A stretch of 64,000 bases of DNA, taken from the NCBI RefSeq assembly GCF_963678195.1, contig NZ_OY782759.1:248001-312000 (forward strand), written 5' to 3'. The first letter of the stretch is position 1; every line of letters starts with the position of its first letter. The translations under genes and the position numbers were made by a program. The notes under the pieces are model-generated. The model ran no database searches. It was not told where the DNA came from and saw only the letters and a list, made by a program, of their open reading frames with translations. This DNA comes from an uncultured Hyphomonas sp. Lineage in GTDB: Bacteria > Pseudomonadota > Alphaproteobacteria > Caulobacterales > Hyphomonadaceae. Of the stretch, positions 1 through 7,534 are shown piece after piece.

Positions 1-607
1 GATCCTCCGGCACGGCGAGGCGGGCGATGTCTGCAAACTTCGCCATGTTGCGGGAGGCTTCCAGCCGCTCGGTTTCTCCCGGCGTGTGGGAGACGATCTT
101 CAGCAGCTGTTTGTGCGACCAGACATCGTTTTCATGCGGGGCGACGTTCAGGTCTCCCACCAGCACGCGGGGCGTCTTCGATTGCTTCTTGTAGGCGGGC
201 CCCAGCTTTTCAAGGAAGTCGAGCTTGTGGGCGAACTTGTCGTTCTTCACCGGGTCCGGCTCATCCCCGCCGGCGGGCAGGTAGATGTTGTGGATTTCAA
301 TGCCGGCAACTTTCGCGGCGATCACGCGCGAATGGCCCTCACGGCAGAGGTCCGGCGCGTCGATGCGCTCAATCGGCAGGCGCGAAGCGATGGCGACACC
401 GTGATGCCCGCCTTTCTGGCCGTTCAGGACGAGGTGTTTCAGCCCCATCTCATTGAAGGCCTTTTCGGGGAATTCCCCGTCCTGGCATTTGGTTTCCTGC
501 AGGCAGATCACATCCGGTTTCTGCTGTTCGACAAAGGCCGCGATGTTCGGGGCGCGCAGGCGAACCGAGTTGATGTTCCAGCTGACGATCTTGAGCGGTT
601 TTGGCAT
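1..607 (-). CDS. xthA: Exodeoxyribonuclease III (partial, C-terminus outside window)
   Basis: This is the N-terminal 202 residues of an ExoIII/AP-endonuclease that repairs abasic sites and degrades duplex DNA 3' to 5' in the cytoplasm. The ATG at 605-607 opens MPKPLKIVSWNINSVR, with the family's metal- and substrate-binding Asn. LQETK follows (catalytic Glu, about residue 38), then IYLPAGG and VGDLNVAPHE (catalytic Asp and Asn). The catalytic C-terminal His lies beyond the window edge. Together these motifs identify the endonuclease/exonuclease/phosphatase fold clearly. It lies downstream of lolA on the same strand, about 310 bp away. xth next to lolA is common in alphaproteobacteria. Confidence 0.93.
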   Translation of the reverse strand, partial: MPKPLKIVSWNINSVRLRAPNIAAFVEQQKPDVICLQETKCQDGEFPEKAFNEMGLKHLVLNGQKGGHHGVAIASRLPIERIDAPDLCREGHSRVIAAKVAGIEIHNIYLPAGGDEPDPVKNDKFAHKLDFLEKLGPAYKKQSKTPRVLVGDLNVAPHENDVWSHKQLLKIVSHTPGETERLEASRNMAKFADIARLAVPED

Positions 608-917
608 TCGGGCTGCGTAGCACTGTTCCCTGAAACGTCAACGCGCCCGAACGCGGGGGAGTTCGGGCGCGCCTGACGCGGTTTCCAACGTCTCGCCGGG
701 AGGGGAAGGCTCCGGCGGCGACAACACGGTGGTTCACAGCGGGGGGGGTCGGGTGCTGCGCGGGGTATGCCGTGTGTCGACAGTTGCAAAGATGTCACTA
801 CGGCCGAAAATTTCAAGTAAAATATGTGTTAAGTGCTTGAGTGTCACACCATAACATTCGCCCCGGAAGCGCGGGCTCCCGGGGCGTCTGATTCTGCAAC
901 CTGTTGCAGCTGTTGCA
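608..917. other. Intergenic region between lolA and xthA
   Basis: This 310-base non-coding stretch separates two minus-strand genes. It holds a G-rich run near 740-750, an AT-richer segment around 805-855 that could carry the xthA promoter (not resolved), and the hairpin at 859-886. I see no credible reading frame with a ribosome binding site. Confidence 0.6.
859..886 (-). terminator. GC-rich hairpin downstream of lolA
   Basis: Perfect 8-bp arms (CGCCCCGG / CCGGGGCG) enclose a 12-base loop, 32 bases past the lolA stop. No T-run follows on the minus strand, so it is a weak candidate for an intrinsic terminator and may only stabilise the mRNA 3' end. Confidence 0.4.
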
Positions 918-1577
918 CTACTCGTCGTCGAACTCCTTCACGATGAAGAGGCGCGGATTGATTTTCTTCCCGGTCTCCACATCGTGTAACATGACCTCGG
1001 TGATGTTTCCGCCGCTGTCGACCGTGCGCCAGCCGGACAGGTCGTGCTGCGGTCCGTTGAACATCAGGGTGAGCGTGCCATCCATTTCGCCATCAGGGTC
1101 GCGGAGGGTCACTTCGACATGCTCGCCGTCCCTGGTGACATCGATGATTTCGGCTTCGGTTTCGAAATCGAGGTCGTCGTCCAGCAACAGGGCCAGCGGC
1201 GTGGAGCCCAGCGGCACGCGGTCCGTCGTCTCCAGTTCGGAGTCCTGCATGGTCACGGTCGTGCCATTGGCGACAATCAGGAGCGGGGAGGGGGCGTCAT
1301 AGTCGAACCGCACCTTGCCGGGCCGGGAAATGGCGAAGCTGCCGCTGGCGGAGGAAAAGTCGGGCGACAGCTGGTCGAACCGGCCGGACGCGGTTTTCAC
1401 CGACTCCATGGAGGCGGCGATCTCTTTCAGCAGGGCGCTGCGCTGTTCGGCGCTCATGCCGGAAGGCGCCGCGGTAATATTCGTGGGGGCCGTTTCGGGG
1501 GTGCCCTGACGCGCCAGCGCGAGGGGCGCAGCGGCGAGGGCGGCAGCGGCAACCAGGGTGGCGAGTTTGGTCTTCAT
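918..1577 (-). CDS. lolA: Outer-membrane lipoprotein carrier protein LolA
   Basis: This periplasmic chaperone ferries lipoproteins from LolCDE to the outer membrane. The 219-residue product starts with a clear Sec signal peptide (MKTKLATLVAAAALAAAPLALA). The mature part has the LolA pattern: an amphipathic helix near residues 45-65 (SALLKEIAASMESVKTASGR), then the FAISRPGKVRFDY segment that begins the incomplete beta barrel, then PLALLL. The length is normal for the family. In alphaproteobacteria lolA usually sits beside ftsK and xthA. Here xthA is adjacent, but ftsK is about 6 kb away on the opposite strand. Confidence 0.9.
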   Translation of the reverse strand: MKTKLATLVAAAALAAAPLALARQGTPETAPTNITAAPSGMSAEQRSALLKEIAASMESVKTASGRFDQLSPDFSSASGSFAISRPGKVRFDYDAPSPLLIVANGTTVTMQDSELETTDRVPLGSTPLALLLDDDLDFETEAEIIDVTRDGEHVEVTLRDPDGEMDGTLTLMFNGPQHDLSGWRTVDSGGNITEVMLHDVETGKKINPRLFIVKEFDDE

Positions 1578-1808
1578 CGAACGGGTCTCCTTTTCGTGAC
1601 CTTGCGCTTACACTTAGTCGCCTGAACCCCGCCTAAACAGGGCGGGAACAAGGTATTTTGGCCGCTTTTCGTTGGCAGCCATTCAGCTTCAGGGCGGGCG
1701 GCGCGCAAGGCCTGACCGCAGATGAACACGCAGGCGTGTCTGTGGTTCCGCTTGCGAAATGCAGCCTGAACGCCCATCTTCCCGCCAGATTTTGAAGGAA
1801 CCCCCGCC

Positions 1809-2696
1809 ATGGCTGATGCAACCGCCCTGCACACCAAAGACACCACCGACCAGGAGTTCATGACCGATGTGGTCGAGGCGTCGAACACCCAACCCGTGAT
1901 TGTCGACTTCTGGGCCCCCTGGTGCGGCCCGTGCCGCCAGCTCGGCCCGGTGATTGAGAAAGTGGTCGAAAGCCACAATGGCGCGGTGAAACTCGTAAAG
2001 ATCAATATCGACGAAAATCCGGCCTATGCCGGTCAGCTCGGCGTGCGCTCCATTCCGGCGGTCTATGCCTTCGACAAGGGCCGCCCGGTCGATGCCTTCA
2101 TGGGCGCGCAGCCAGAAGGCCAGGTGCGCAGCTTTATAGAGAAACTCGTGTCCGGCACCGATTCCGCCAAGGAGATCGCCGACGCGCTCGCACAGGCCGA
2201 AGCGGCGAGCCAGGCCGGCGACGTTGCGACGGCGGCGCAGATCTATGCGGCTGTGATCCAGCATGACCCGCAAAACGTCACCGCGATTGCCGGCCTCGCG
2301 CGCTGCTATCTCGCCAATGGCGACAAGGAACGTGCGAATGAGACGCTCAAACTGGTGCCGGAAGACCAGAAGCATGACGCCGCCATCAAGGGCGTGCAGA
2401 TGGCCATCGACATGATGGAAGATGCGCCGGAGGCAGATGAGTTCGACGAGCTGCTGAACGCCGTCATGGCTGCGCCCGACGATCACGCCAAACGGTTCGA
2501 GCTTGCAGAGAAATACGCCGCCGCCCAGCGTTATGGCGATGCGGTTGATCACCTGCTGATCATTCTCGGCTCCAAGATGGACTGGGAAGAGGGCAAGGCG
2601 AAGGAAAAGCTGCTTCAGGTTTTCGAAGCGGCCGGTGCGACCGATCCGGTGACGGTAGAAGGCCGCCGGCGTCTCGCCTCGCTGATGTTTGCCTGA
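1809..2696 (+). CDS. cnoX: CnoX/YbbN-type thioredoxin with C-terminal TPR region
   Basis: This 295-residue protein has an N-terminal thioredoxin domain (about 15-120) with WCGPC (Cys39, Cys42) and the cis-Pro segment RSIPAVYAF, followed by a helical TPR-like half (about 125-295). That architecture matches CnoX/YbbN, a holdase-type co-chaperone that hands clients to GroEL and DnaK. E. coli YbbN lacks the first Cys, whereas this protein keeps a full CXXC and may be redox active, as described for Caulobacter. It is the first gene of a plus-strand run with the Lon-N protein, Trm112-like and DUF971 genes, so they are probably co-transcribed. Confidence 0.88.
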   Translation: MADATALHTKDTTDQEFMTDVVEASNTQPVIVDFWAPWCGPCRQLGPVIEKVVESHNGAVKLVKINIDENPAYAGQLGVRSIPAVYAFDKGRPVDAFMGAQPEGQVRSFIEKLVSGTDSAKEIADALAQAEAASQAGDVATAAQIYAAVIQHDPQNVTAIAGLARCYLANGDKERANETLKLVPEDQKHDAAIKGVQMAIDMMEDAPEADEFDELLNAVMAAPDDHAKRFELAEKYAAAQRYGDAVDHLLIILGSKMDWEEGKAKEKLLQVFEAAGATDPVTVEGRRRLASLMFA

Positions 2697-2754
2697 GGCG
2701 CCCACCTCCCGCATAATGCCATGACGCGAGGGGCAACAGCGCCCCGGAGGCAGA

Positions 2755-3405
2755 ATGAGCAGCGCGACCTATCACTCGGTGGATCAGTTGCCGGACACGC
2801 TGACCGTGTTCCCGCTGCCGGGCGTTGTGCTGTTCCCGCACTGGCACCTGCCGCTGAATATCTTCGAGCCGCGCTATCTGAACATGATTGATGACGCGAT
2901 GGCGGGGAACCGGCTGATCGGCATGATCCAGAGCATTGGCGGCTCGCGGGAGAAGCCGGACCTGATCGGTGTCGGCTGCGCCGGGCGTATCACGTCCTAT
3001 GCAGAGACCGATGACGGGCGGTACCTGATCACGCTGGCGGGCATCGCCCGGTTCCGCGTGCTGGAAGAGCTGGACGTTCGAACACCCTACCGGCAGGTTC
3101 GCCCCAACTGGGCCCCCTATGCGAATGATTTGCGCCCGGATTCGGAGATCGGCCTGCCATTGCGTGAGGATCTCGTGGCGGCGCTGCGCAAATATGTCAG
3201 CAGCCACGACATGAAGGCTGACTGGCAGGCGGTCGAGGTTGCGCCGGTCGGATCGCTGGTACAGGCGCTTGCCGCTGGCAGCCCGTTTTCCGTCATGGAA
3301 AAGCAGGCCCTGCTGGAAGCGCCGACCCTGAAAGACCGTGCGGACATGCTGATCACCATCCTGACAATGGATTCTGCTGGTTCCGGCGATGGAACCCTGC
3401 AATAG
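2755..3405 (+). CDS. Lon N-terminal (substrate-binding) domain protein
   Basis: This 216-residue cytoplasmic protein consists only of the Lon protease N-domain (PF02190 type). Diagnostic segments are [53 protein letters not shown] and RFRVLEE. It has no AAA+ or protease domain, so it is a stand-alone member. Its biochemical role is unknown; substrate or regulator binding is presumed from the domain. It starts 58 bases after the thioredoxin stop with a good GGAGG site, and only 7 bases separate its stop from the next start. Confidence 0.87.
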   Translation: MSSATYHSVDQLPDTLTVFPLPGVVLFPHWHLPLNIFEPRYLNMIDDAMAGNRLIGMIQSIGGSREKPDLIGVGCAGRITSYAETDDGRYLITLAGIARFRVLEELDVRTPYRQVRPNWAPYANDLRPDSEIGLPLREDLVAALRKYVSSHDMKADWQAVEVAPVGSLVQALAAGSPFSVMEKQALLEAPTLKDRADMLITILTMDSAGSGDGTLQ

Positions 3406-3412
3406 GACGCCC

Positions 3413-3637
3413 ATGACTGAAGACACGACCCAACCGCGCCCCGCCCATTCCGGCGTCGACCCGCGGCTCCTTGAAATCCTGATCTGCCCGCAGACCCGCC
3501 AGCCGCTTCGCTACAATGCCGAAACGGATGAACTGGTCTCGCCCAAGGCGCGGCTGGCCTATCCGATCCGGGGCGGTATTCCGATCATGCTGCCGGAAGA
3601 GGCGCGGGACCTCGATGCTGAAGAGGGCGGGGCATGA
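3413..3637 (+). CDS. Trm112-family small protein
   Basis: This 74-residue protein carries the Trm112/DUF343 signature: [14 protein letters not shown], a short linker, then [20 protein letters not shown]. Eukaryotic Trm112 is a zinc-binding activator of methyltransferases. This bacterial form retains only one Cys of the zinc site, so zinc binding is doubtful. I chose the ATG at 3413 because an upstream in-frame start would overlap the Lon-N gene. Its stop overlaps the next start by four bases (ATGA), indicating translational coupling. Confidence 0.82.
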   Translation: MTEDTTQPRPAHSGVDPRLLEILICPQTRQPLRYNAETDELVSPKARLAYPIRGGIPIMLPEEARDLDAEEGGA

Positions 3638-3954
3638 GCAGCATGGCCTGGCCGCTGAAACTGGTTTTCCGCAAGTCGGATGGTGTTCTCTATGCCGAAT
3701 TCGATGACGGCAAATCCGGCACCGTCGGCTACAAGCGTTTGCGGGAACAGTCTCCGTCGGCTGCTGTTCGCGGTCATGGCGGCGGGCCGCCCCCGCCGCA
3801 GGCACCCGTTCCGGATGATATCAGCGTTCTGCGCGCCGACCCGGTCGGCCGGTATGCCTTGCGGATCGTGTTCTCCGACGGGCACGATAGCGGTCTCTAT
3901 AACTGGGACCTGATCCGGCAACTTACTGTCAGCGAAGACGCCGTTACTGCATAA
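3634..3954 (+). CDS. DUF971 (gamma-butyrobetaine-hydroxylase-like N-terminal domain) protein
   Basis: This 106-residue protein has the DUF971 pattern: an N-terminal [19 protein letters not shown] strand pair, then [19 protein letters not shown] and [11 protein letters not shown] near the C-terminus. The family resembles the N-terminal domain of gamma-butyrobetaine hydroxylase and is often linked to iron-sulfur or ApbC/Mrp functions, but no role is proven. It overlaps the Trm112-like gene by four bases. Its 3' end overlaps the converging UbiH-family gene by 11 bases. Confidence 0.8.
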   Translation: MSSMAWPLKLVFRKSDGVLYAEFDDGKSGTVGYKRLREQSPSAAVRGHGGGPPPPQAPVPDDISVLRADPVGRYALRIVFSDGHDSGLYNWDLIRQLTVSEDAVTA

Positions 3955-5194
3955 GACTCGGCAGGTGCGTCTGGTCGGCGCTCGCCTGACGGGCCATGGC
4001 CCGGCGCAGCGGGCCGATCCTGTTGGCGGCTGTAAGGGCGAGGCCCCGCAGCGGTTTCAGAACGGCATTGTCGTTTGAAAAGGCCCGGTCGATCACGTCC
4101 ATGAACAGCGCGACGCTCGTCATGTCGAAGCGGCGCCATTGCTGGTAACGCTCCACAGCGGGGGCCGCGCCATGGTCGAGGCCGACTTCGCGCGCTTCCA
4201 CCATGATGTCGATCAGCGCCGCGACATCCTTAAAGCCGAGGTTCAGTCCCTGGCCAGCCAGCGGATTGATGCGGTGGGCCGCGTCGCCCAGCAGCGCGAC
4301 ACGCGGGCCGGTCATCGCCCGGGCGAGGCGCATCTTCAGCGGATAGGAAATAACGGGTCCGTCGATGGTCATATGGCCGGCGAAATCCTCAAACCGGTCG
4401 TTCAGCTCGGCCTCGATGTCTTCCACCGGCATGTCAGCGAGCGCTTCGGCGGCGCCTCGCTTCATGTACCAGGCGAGGTTTGCCTTGTTGTCCGGCATGG
4501 GCAGGGTGGCGAAGGGGCCTTCCGGCATGAACAGCTGGCGGGCAATGCCTTCATGCGGCCGGTCCAGTTTCACATTGGCCGCGAAAACCGATTTTCCGTA
4601 GTCGTGATCCTCGGTTCCGATGCCAAGCGCATCCCGTACCGAGGAGTTCACCCCGTCACAGGCCGCCACCAGACGGGTTCGGATCCGGGTGCCGTCTTCC
4701 AGCACCACCGTGGCCGGTCCGGGGCCGTCTTCGAGTGATTGGAAACGGGCGTTCTGAAGGATCGTGAGCCTCTCATCAGTGCCTGCAATCTGACCAGCAA
4801 TCTCGTCCAGGGCCTTCTGAAGGTCGGCAGACGGGACCATTTGTCCTAGGGGCTGGCCGTCATTATCCGCCGGAAGGTCTTCGTTTCCGAAGATCACGCC
4901 CGGTGCGGCGAAGACATGGCTGCCGCCGTCGACCGCCTCGAGCCCGTTCAGGGGGGCGATGACCCCCTCCAGCAGCGGGTGAACACCGGTCGCGCCCAGC
5001 ATGCGCCAGCTGCCGCGGACTATAGCGAATGTGCGGGTATCCGTAGCAGGTGCAGCAGCAGGATCGCGCGCATCTATAAGGATTGTCGAGAAACCGCGCT
5101 GGACGGCCAGAACTGCCAGCGAGGTGCCAACCGGCCCGGCCCCGACAATAACGAGGTCTACGGGTTCGTTGGACGAGAGGCATGGTTTAGACAT
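3944..5194 (-). CDS. UbiH/UbiF/COQ6-family FAD-dependent ubiquinone hydroxylase
   Basis: This 416-residue flavoprotein monooxygenase hydroxylates the aromatic ring during ubiquinone synthesis at the membrane. It has the N-terminal FAD-binding VIVGAGPVGTSLAVLAVQRG, the DG motif VAACDGVNSSVRDALG (middle), and the late GDAAHRINPLAGQGLNLGFKD motif that is diagnostic of the UbiH/COQ6 family. Which ring position it hydroxylates (UbiH, UbiF, UbiI or UbiL type) cannot be told from sequence alone, so I give no symbol. It converges with the DUF971 gene and is divergent from amtB. Confidence 0.9.
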   Translation of the reverse strand: MSKPCLSSNEPVDLVIVGAGPVGTSLAVLAVQRGFSTILIDARDPAAAPATDTRTFAIVRGSWRMLGATGVHPLLEGVIAPLNGLEAVDGGSHVFAAPGVIFGNEDLPADNDGQPLGQMVPSADLQKALDEIAGQIAGTDERLTILQNARFQSLEDGPGPATVVLEDGTRIRTRLVAACDGVNSSVRDALGIGTEDHDYGKSVFAANVKLDRPHEGIARQLFMPEGPFATLPMPDNKANLAWYMKRGAAEALADMPVEDIEAELNDRFEDFAGHMTIDGPVISYPLKMRLARAMTGPRVALLGDAAHRINPLAGQGLNLGFKDVAALIDIMVEAREVGLDHGAAPAVERYQQWRRFDMTSVALFMDVIDRAFSNDNAVLKPLRGLALTAANRIGPLRRAMARQASADQTHLPSLMQ

Positions 5195-5405
5195 GATGAC
5201 TAGCTACGCCTGTCCCAACGCCTCGTCTAGCGCTGGTGACGAATTGGTCGATTAGCCGCAACGCTGCACAAAAATTGACCACCAGCCTCCAGAATACCCC
5301 TCTCAACCGAGGCGCCAAGCGACTTTCATGGGCACCCGAAATCATATCGGGAGTGGGAGAGCGCGGGGGGTCCCGAGCTCCGAAACTGCGACATGGAGGG
5401 GCCGA

Positions 5406-6797
5406 ATGGGCCAGTTACTGAAAAGAATGACGCGCGGGGTGGCCTTGCTGCCAGTCCTCGCGTTCACGGGGGCGCTCGCACACGCACAGGAGGCGGATCT
5501 GGAAGCGCGGTTGTCAGCGCTGGAAGAGTCGGTGAACGCCAGTGCCAGTTCCTATGTCGATAACTCCTACCTGTTCCTGATCGGCGGCATCATTGTCATG
5601 CTGATGGCGGCCGGCTTCCTCTGCCTGGAAGTGGGCCTGGTCCGTTCGAAGAACGCCGCCATGCAGTCGATGAAGAACGTGCTGCTCTATTCCATCGCCG
5701 GCCTGATGTTCTGGCTGGTCGGTTACAACATGGCTTATCCGGGCGAGAGCATTCTCGGTGGCCTGCTCGGCGTGACGCCGGGTCCGTGGTCGCCTCCGCC
5801 GCTTGACGAATCGCACGGCGACTATGCCGCTTCGTCCGACTGGTTCTTCCAGATGGTGTTCGTGGCAACCGCTGCCTCGATCGTCTCCGGTACAGTGGCC
5901 GAGCGCGTGAAACTTTGGGGCTTCCTTGCTTTCACCGCCGTGCTGACCGCTTTCATCTATCCGATCGTTGTGTCCTGGGAGTGGGGCGGCGGCTACCTCG
6001 ACTCCGAATGGGCCTTCTCTGACTTCGCTGGTTCCACGCTGGTTCACTCCGTTGGCGGCTGGGCAGCTCTCATGGGGGCGATCATCATCGGCCCGCGGAC
6101 CGGTAAGTATTTCGGCAAGCAGATCAACCCGATGCCGGGCTCCAACATCCCGCTCGCAGGCCTGGGTACCTTCATCCTGTGGTTCGGCTGGTTCGGGTTC
6201 AACGGTGCTTCTGAACTTGCTGCGGGTGGCATCCAGAGCATCAATGATGTCGCCGCGATCTTTGCCAACACCAACATGGCGGCTGTCGGCGGCGTGCTGG
6301 CGGCAACGATCACCACGGCTGTCCTCTACAAGGGCAAGGTTGACGCAACCATGGTCTTCAACGGTGCCATCGGCGGCCTCGTGTCGATCACCGCTGAACC
6401 GCTGGCGCCATCCATGGGCGCTTCGGTCCTGATCGGTGCGGTCGGCGGTGTGCTCGTCGTGGTCAGCGTTCCGATGCTCGACAAGCTCAAGATCGACGAT
6501 GTCGTGGGCGCCATCCCGGCTCACCTGGTTTGCGGTATCTGGGGTACGATCATCGTCGCAGCTTCCTACGGCAACCACATCATGCCGGTGGAGATCGATG
6601 GCGAACTGCAGACCAGCTACTTCGGTCAGCTTGTCGGTATCCTGCTGACGGGCGTCTGGGTCTCGGTTGCTTCCGTGATCGTCTGGATGGCCCTGAAGTA
6701 CACGATCGGCATCCGCGCCACAGAGGAAGAGGAAATGGCCGGTATGGACGTTTCCGAAGTTGGTCTCGAAGCCTATCCGGACTTCACCAACGCCTAA
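5406..6797 (+). CDS. amtB: Ammonium transporter AmtB
   Basis: This inner-membrane channel takes up ammonium. The 463-residue protein has an N-terminal signal-like hydrophobic stretch ending AHAQ, then the 11-helix Amt fold. It keeps the pore histidines in STLVHSVGGWAALMGA and AIPAHLVCGIWGT, the FFQMVFVATAASIVSG segment that contributes the Phe gate, and GTFILWFGWFGFNGAS. The ATG at 5406 is preceded by GGAGG; in-frame upstream codons lack one. No glnK gene is adjacent, unlike the usual glnK-amtB pair, so its PII partner must lie elsewhere. A strong terminator follows. The product would work upstream of the glutamate synthase at 44-50 kb. Confidence 0.95.
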   Translation: MGQLLKRMTRGVALLPVLAFTGALAHAQEADLEARLSALEESVNASASSYVDNSYLFLIGGIIVMLMAAGFLCLEVGLVRSKNAAMQSMKNVLLYSIAGLMFWLVGYNMAYPGESILGGLLGVTPGPWSPPPLDESHGDYAASSDWFFQMVFVATAASIVSGTVAERVKLWGFLAFTAVLTAFIYPIVVSWEWGGGYLDSEWAFSDFAGSTLVHSVGGWAALMGAIIIGPRTGKYFGKQINPMPGSNIPLAGLGTFILWFGWFGFNGASELAAGGIQSINDVAAIFANTNMAAVGGVLAATITTAVLYKGKVDATMVFNGAIGGLVSITAEPLAPSMGASVLIGAVGGVLVVVSVPMLDKLKIDDVVGAIPAHLVCGIWGTIIVAASYGNHIMPVEIDGELQTSYFGQLVGILLTGVWVSVASVIVWMALKYTIGIRATEEEEMAGMDVSEVGLEAYPDFTNA

Positions 6798-6816
6798 GTT
6801 GCGGCTCTCCGAAACG

Positions 6817-6849
6817 AAAACCCCCGGCAGGGAACTGCCGGGGGTTTTT
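6817..6849 (+). terminator. Intrinsic terminator after amtB
   Basis: A 14-bp perfect stem (AAAACCCCCGGCAG) with a GGAA loop is followed by a T-run, 20 bases past the amtB stop. The A-rich left flank makes it bidirectional, so it could also serve the converging gene at 6872. Confidence 0.92.
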
Positions 6850-6871
6850 CATTGTGTGAGGGGCAGGGGGG

Positions 6872-7309
6872 TTATTGTTCCGGCGTATTGTCTACATCCC
6901 CATCCTCAGCCGCTTCGGCCTCGGTTTCTACATAAGGCCCGCTGACTTCGACCACTGTGACGTCTTCGTCCGGACCGATGATTTCTTCGCTTTCCTCGGT
7001 GTAGAAGACTTCTTCCTCAGGTTCAGCCGTTTCGGTCTTCGCTGGTTTTTCCGCGGCCATGGTCGCTTTCGCGTCTACGTCAGCGTCTTTCTTGAGCTCG
7101 TCAATCTCCAGGCCATCCTGCTCCAGATTTCCATATTGAAGCTCGTTCAGCTCCTTGACGGACATGCCTTCCTGATCAGCGGGAACTTCATCAAAAACTT
7201 CCGCCTTGGAGGCGTTAACTGTCGCCCCGTCTTTATTCATTTCCTGCGCATTGGCAGGCATAAAAGTTAACAGCACGAAGGCTGCTGGGATGATCATGGC
7301 GCGTGTCAT
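6872..7309 (-). CDS. Secreted acidic protein of unknown function
   Basis: This 145-residue product has a Sec signal peptide (MTRAMIIPAAFVLLTFMPANAQ). The mature part is strongly acidic and low in complexity (EDGDVDNTPEQ at the end, repeated Glu/Asp/Val stretches). No domain is recognised and no Cys is visible. It could be a periplasmic or surface protein of the small acidic kind common in stalked and budding alphaproteobacteria. It converges with amtB and is divergent from ftsK. Confidence 0.6.
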   Translation of the reverse strand: MTRAMIIPAAFVLLTFMPANAQEMNKDGATVNASKAEVFDEVPADQEGMSVKELNELQYGNLEQDGLEIDELKKDADVDAKATMAAEKPAKTETAEPEEEVFYTEESEEIIGPDEDVTVVEVSGPYVETEAEAAEDGDVDNTPEQ

Positions 7310-7534
7310 TGCACGACTCCTTTTCTGTTGCCGTATTATAAAGGCATAATCCCGTACCGGGCCGGATGTTCCGTGGTTACAGGAATTAAATGTTTTGGCC
7401 GGGCCTGCGCGGCCCGAGGCGGAAAGAGAGGTGGCCCGAAAACAGCGGGCCGGTTTCAGCCCCGATCCCGCCCGTGGAAATCGTTAATTCGCAACTGAAA
7501 AAGTCTTCAGCGCATTTGCCCGGAATTAAGGTTG

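Noticed and set aside
5195-5405. A sigma-54 promoter before amtB
   Set aside because: I looked for the GG-N10-GC type spacing (TGGCAC...TTGCT) and found no acceptable match.
5514-6578. A 354-codon open frame on the minus strand
   Set aside because: It is antisense to amtB and highly His/Asp/Arg biased, as expected from reverse reading of a membrane gene.
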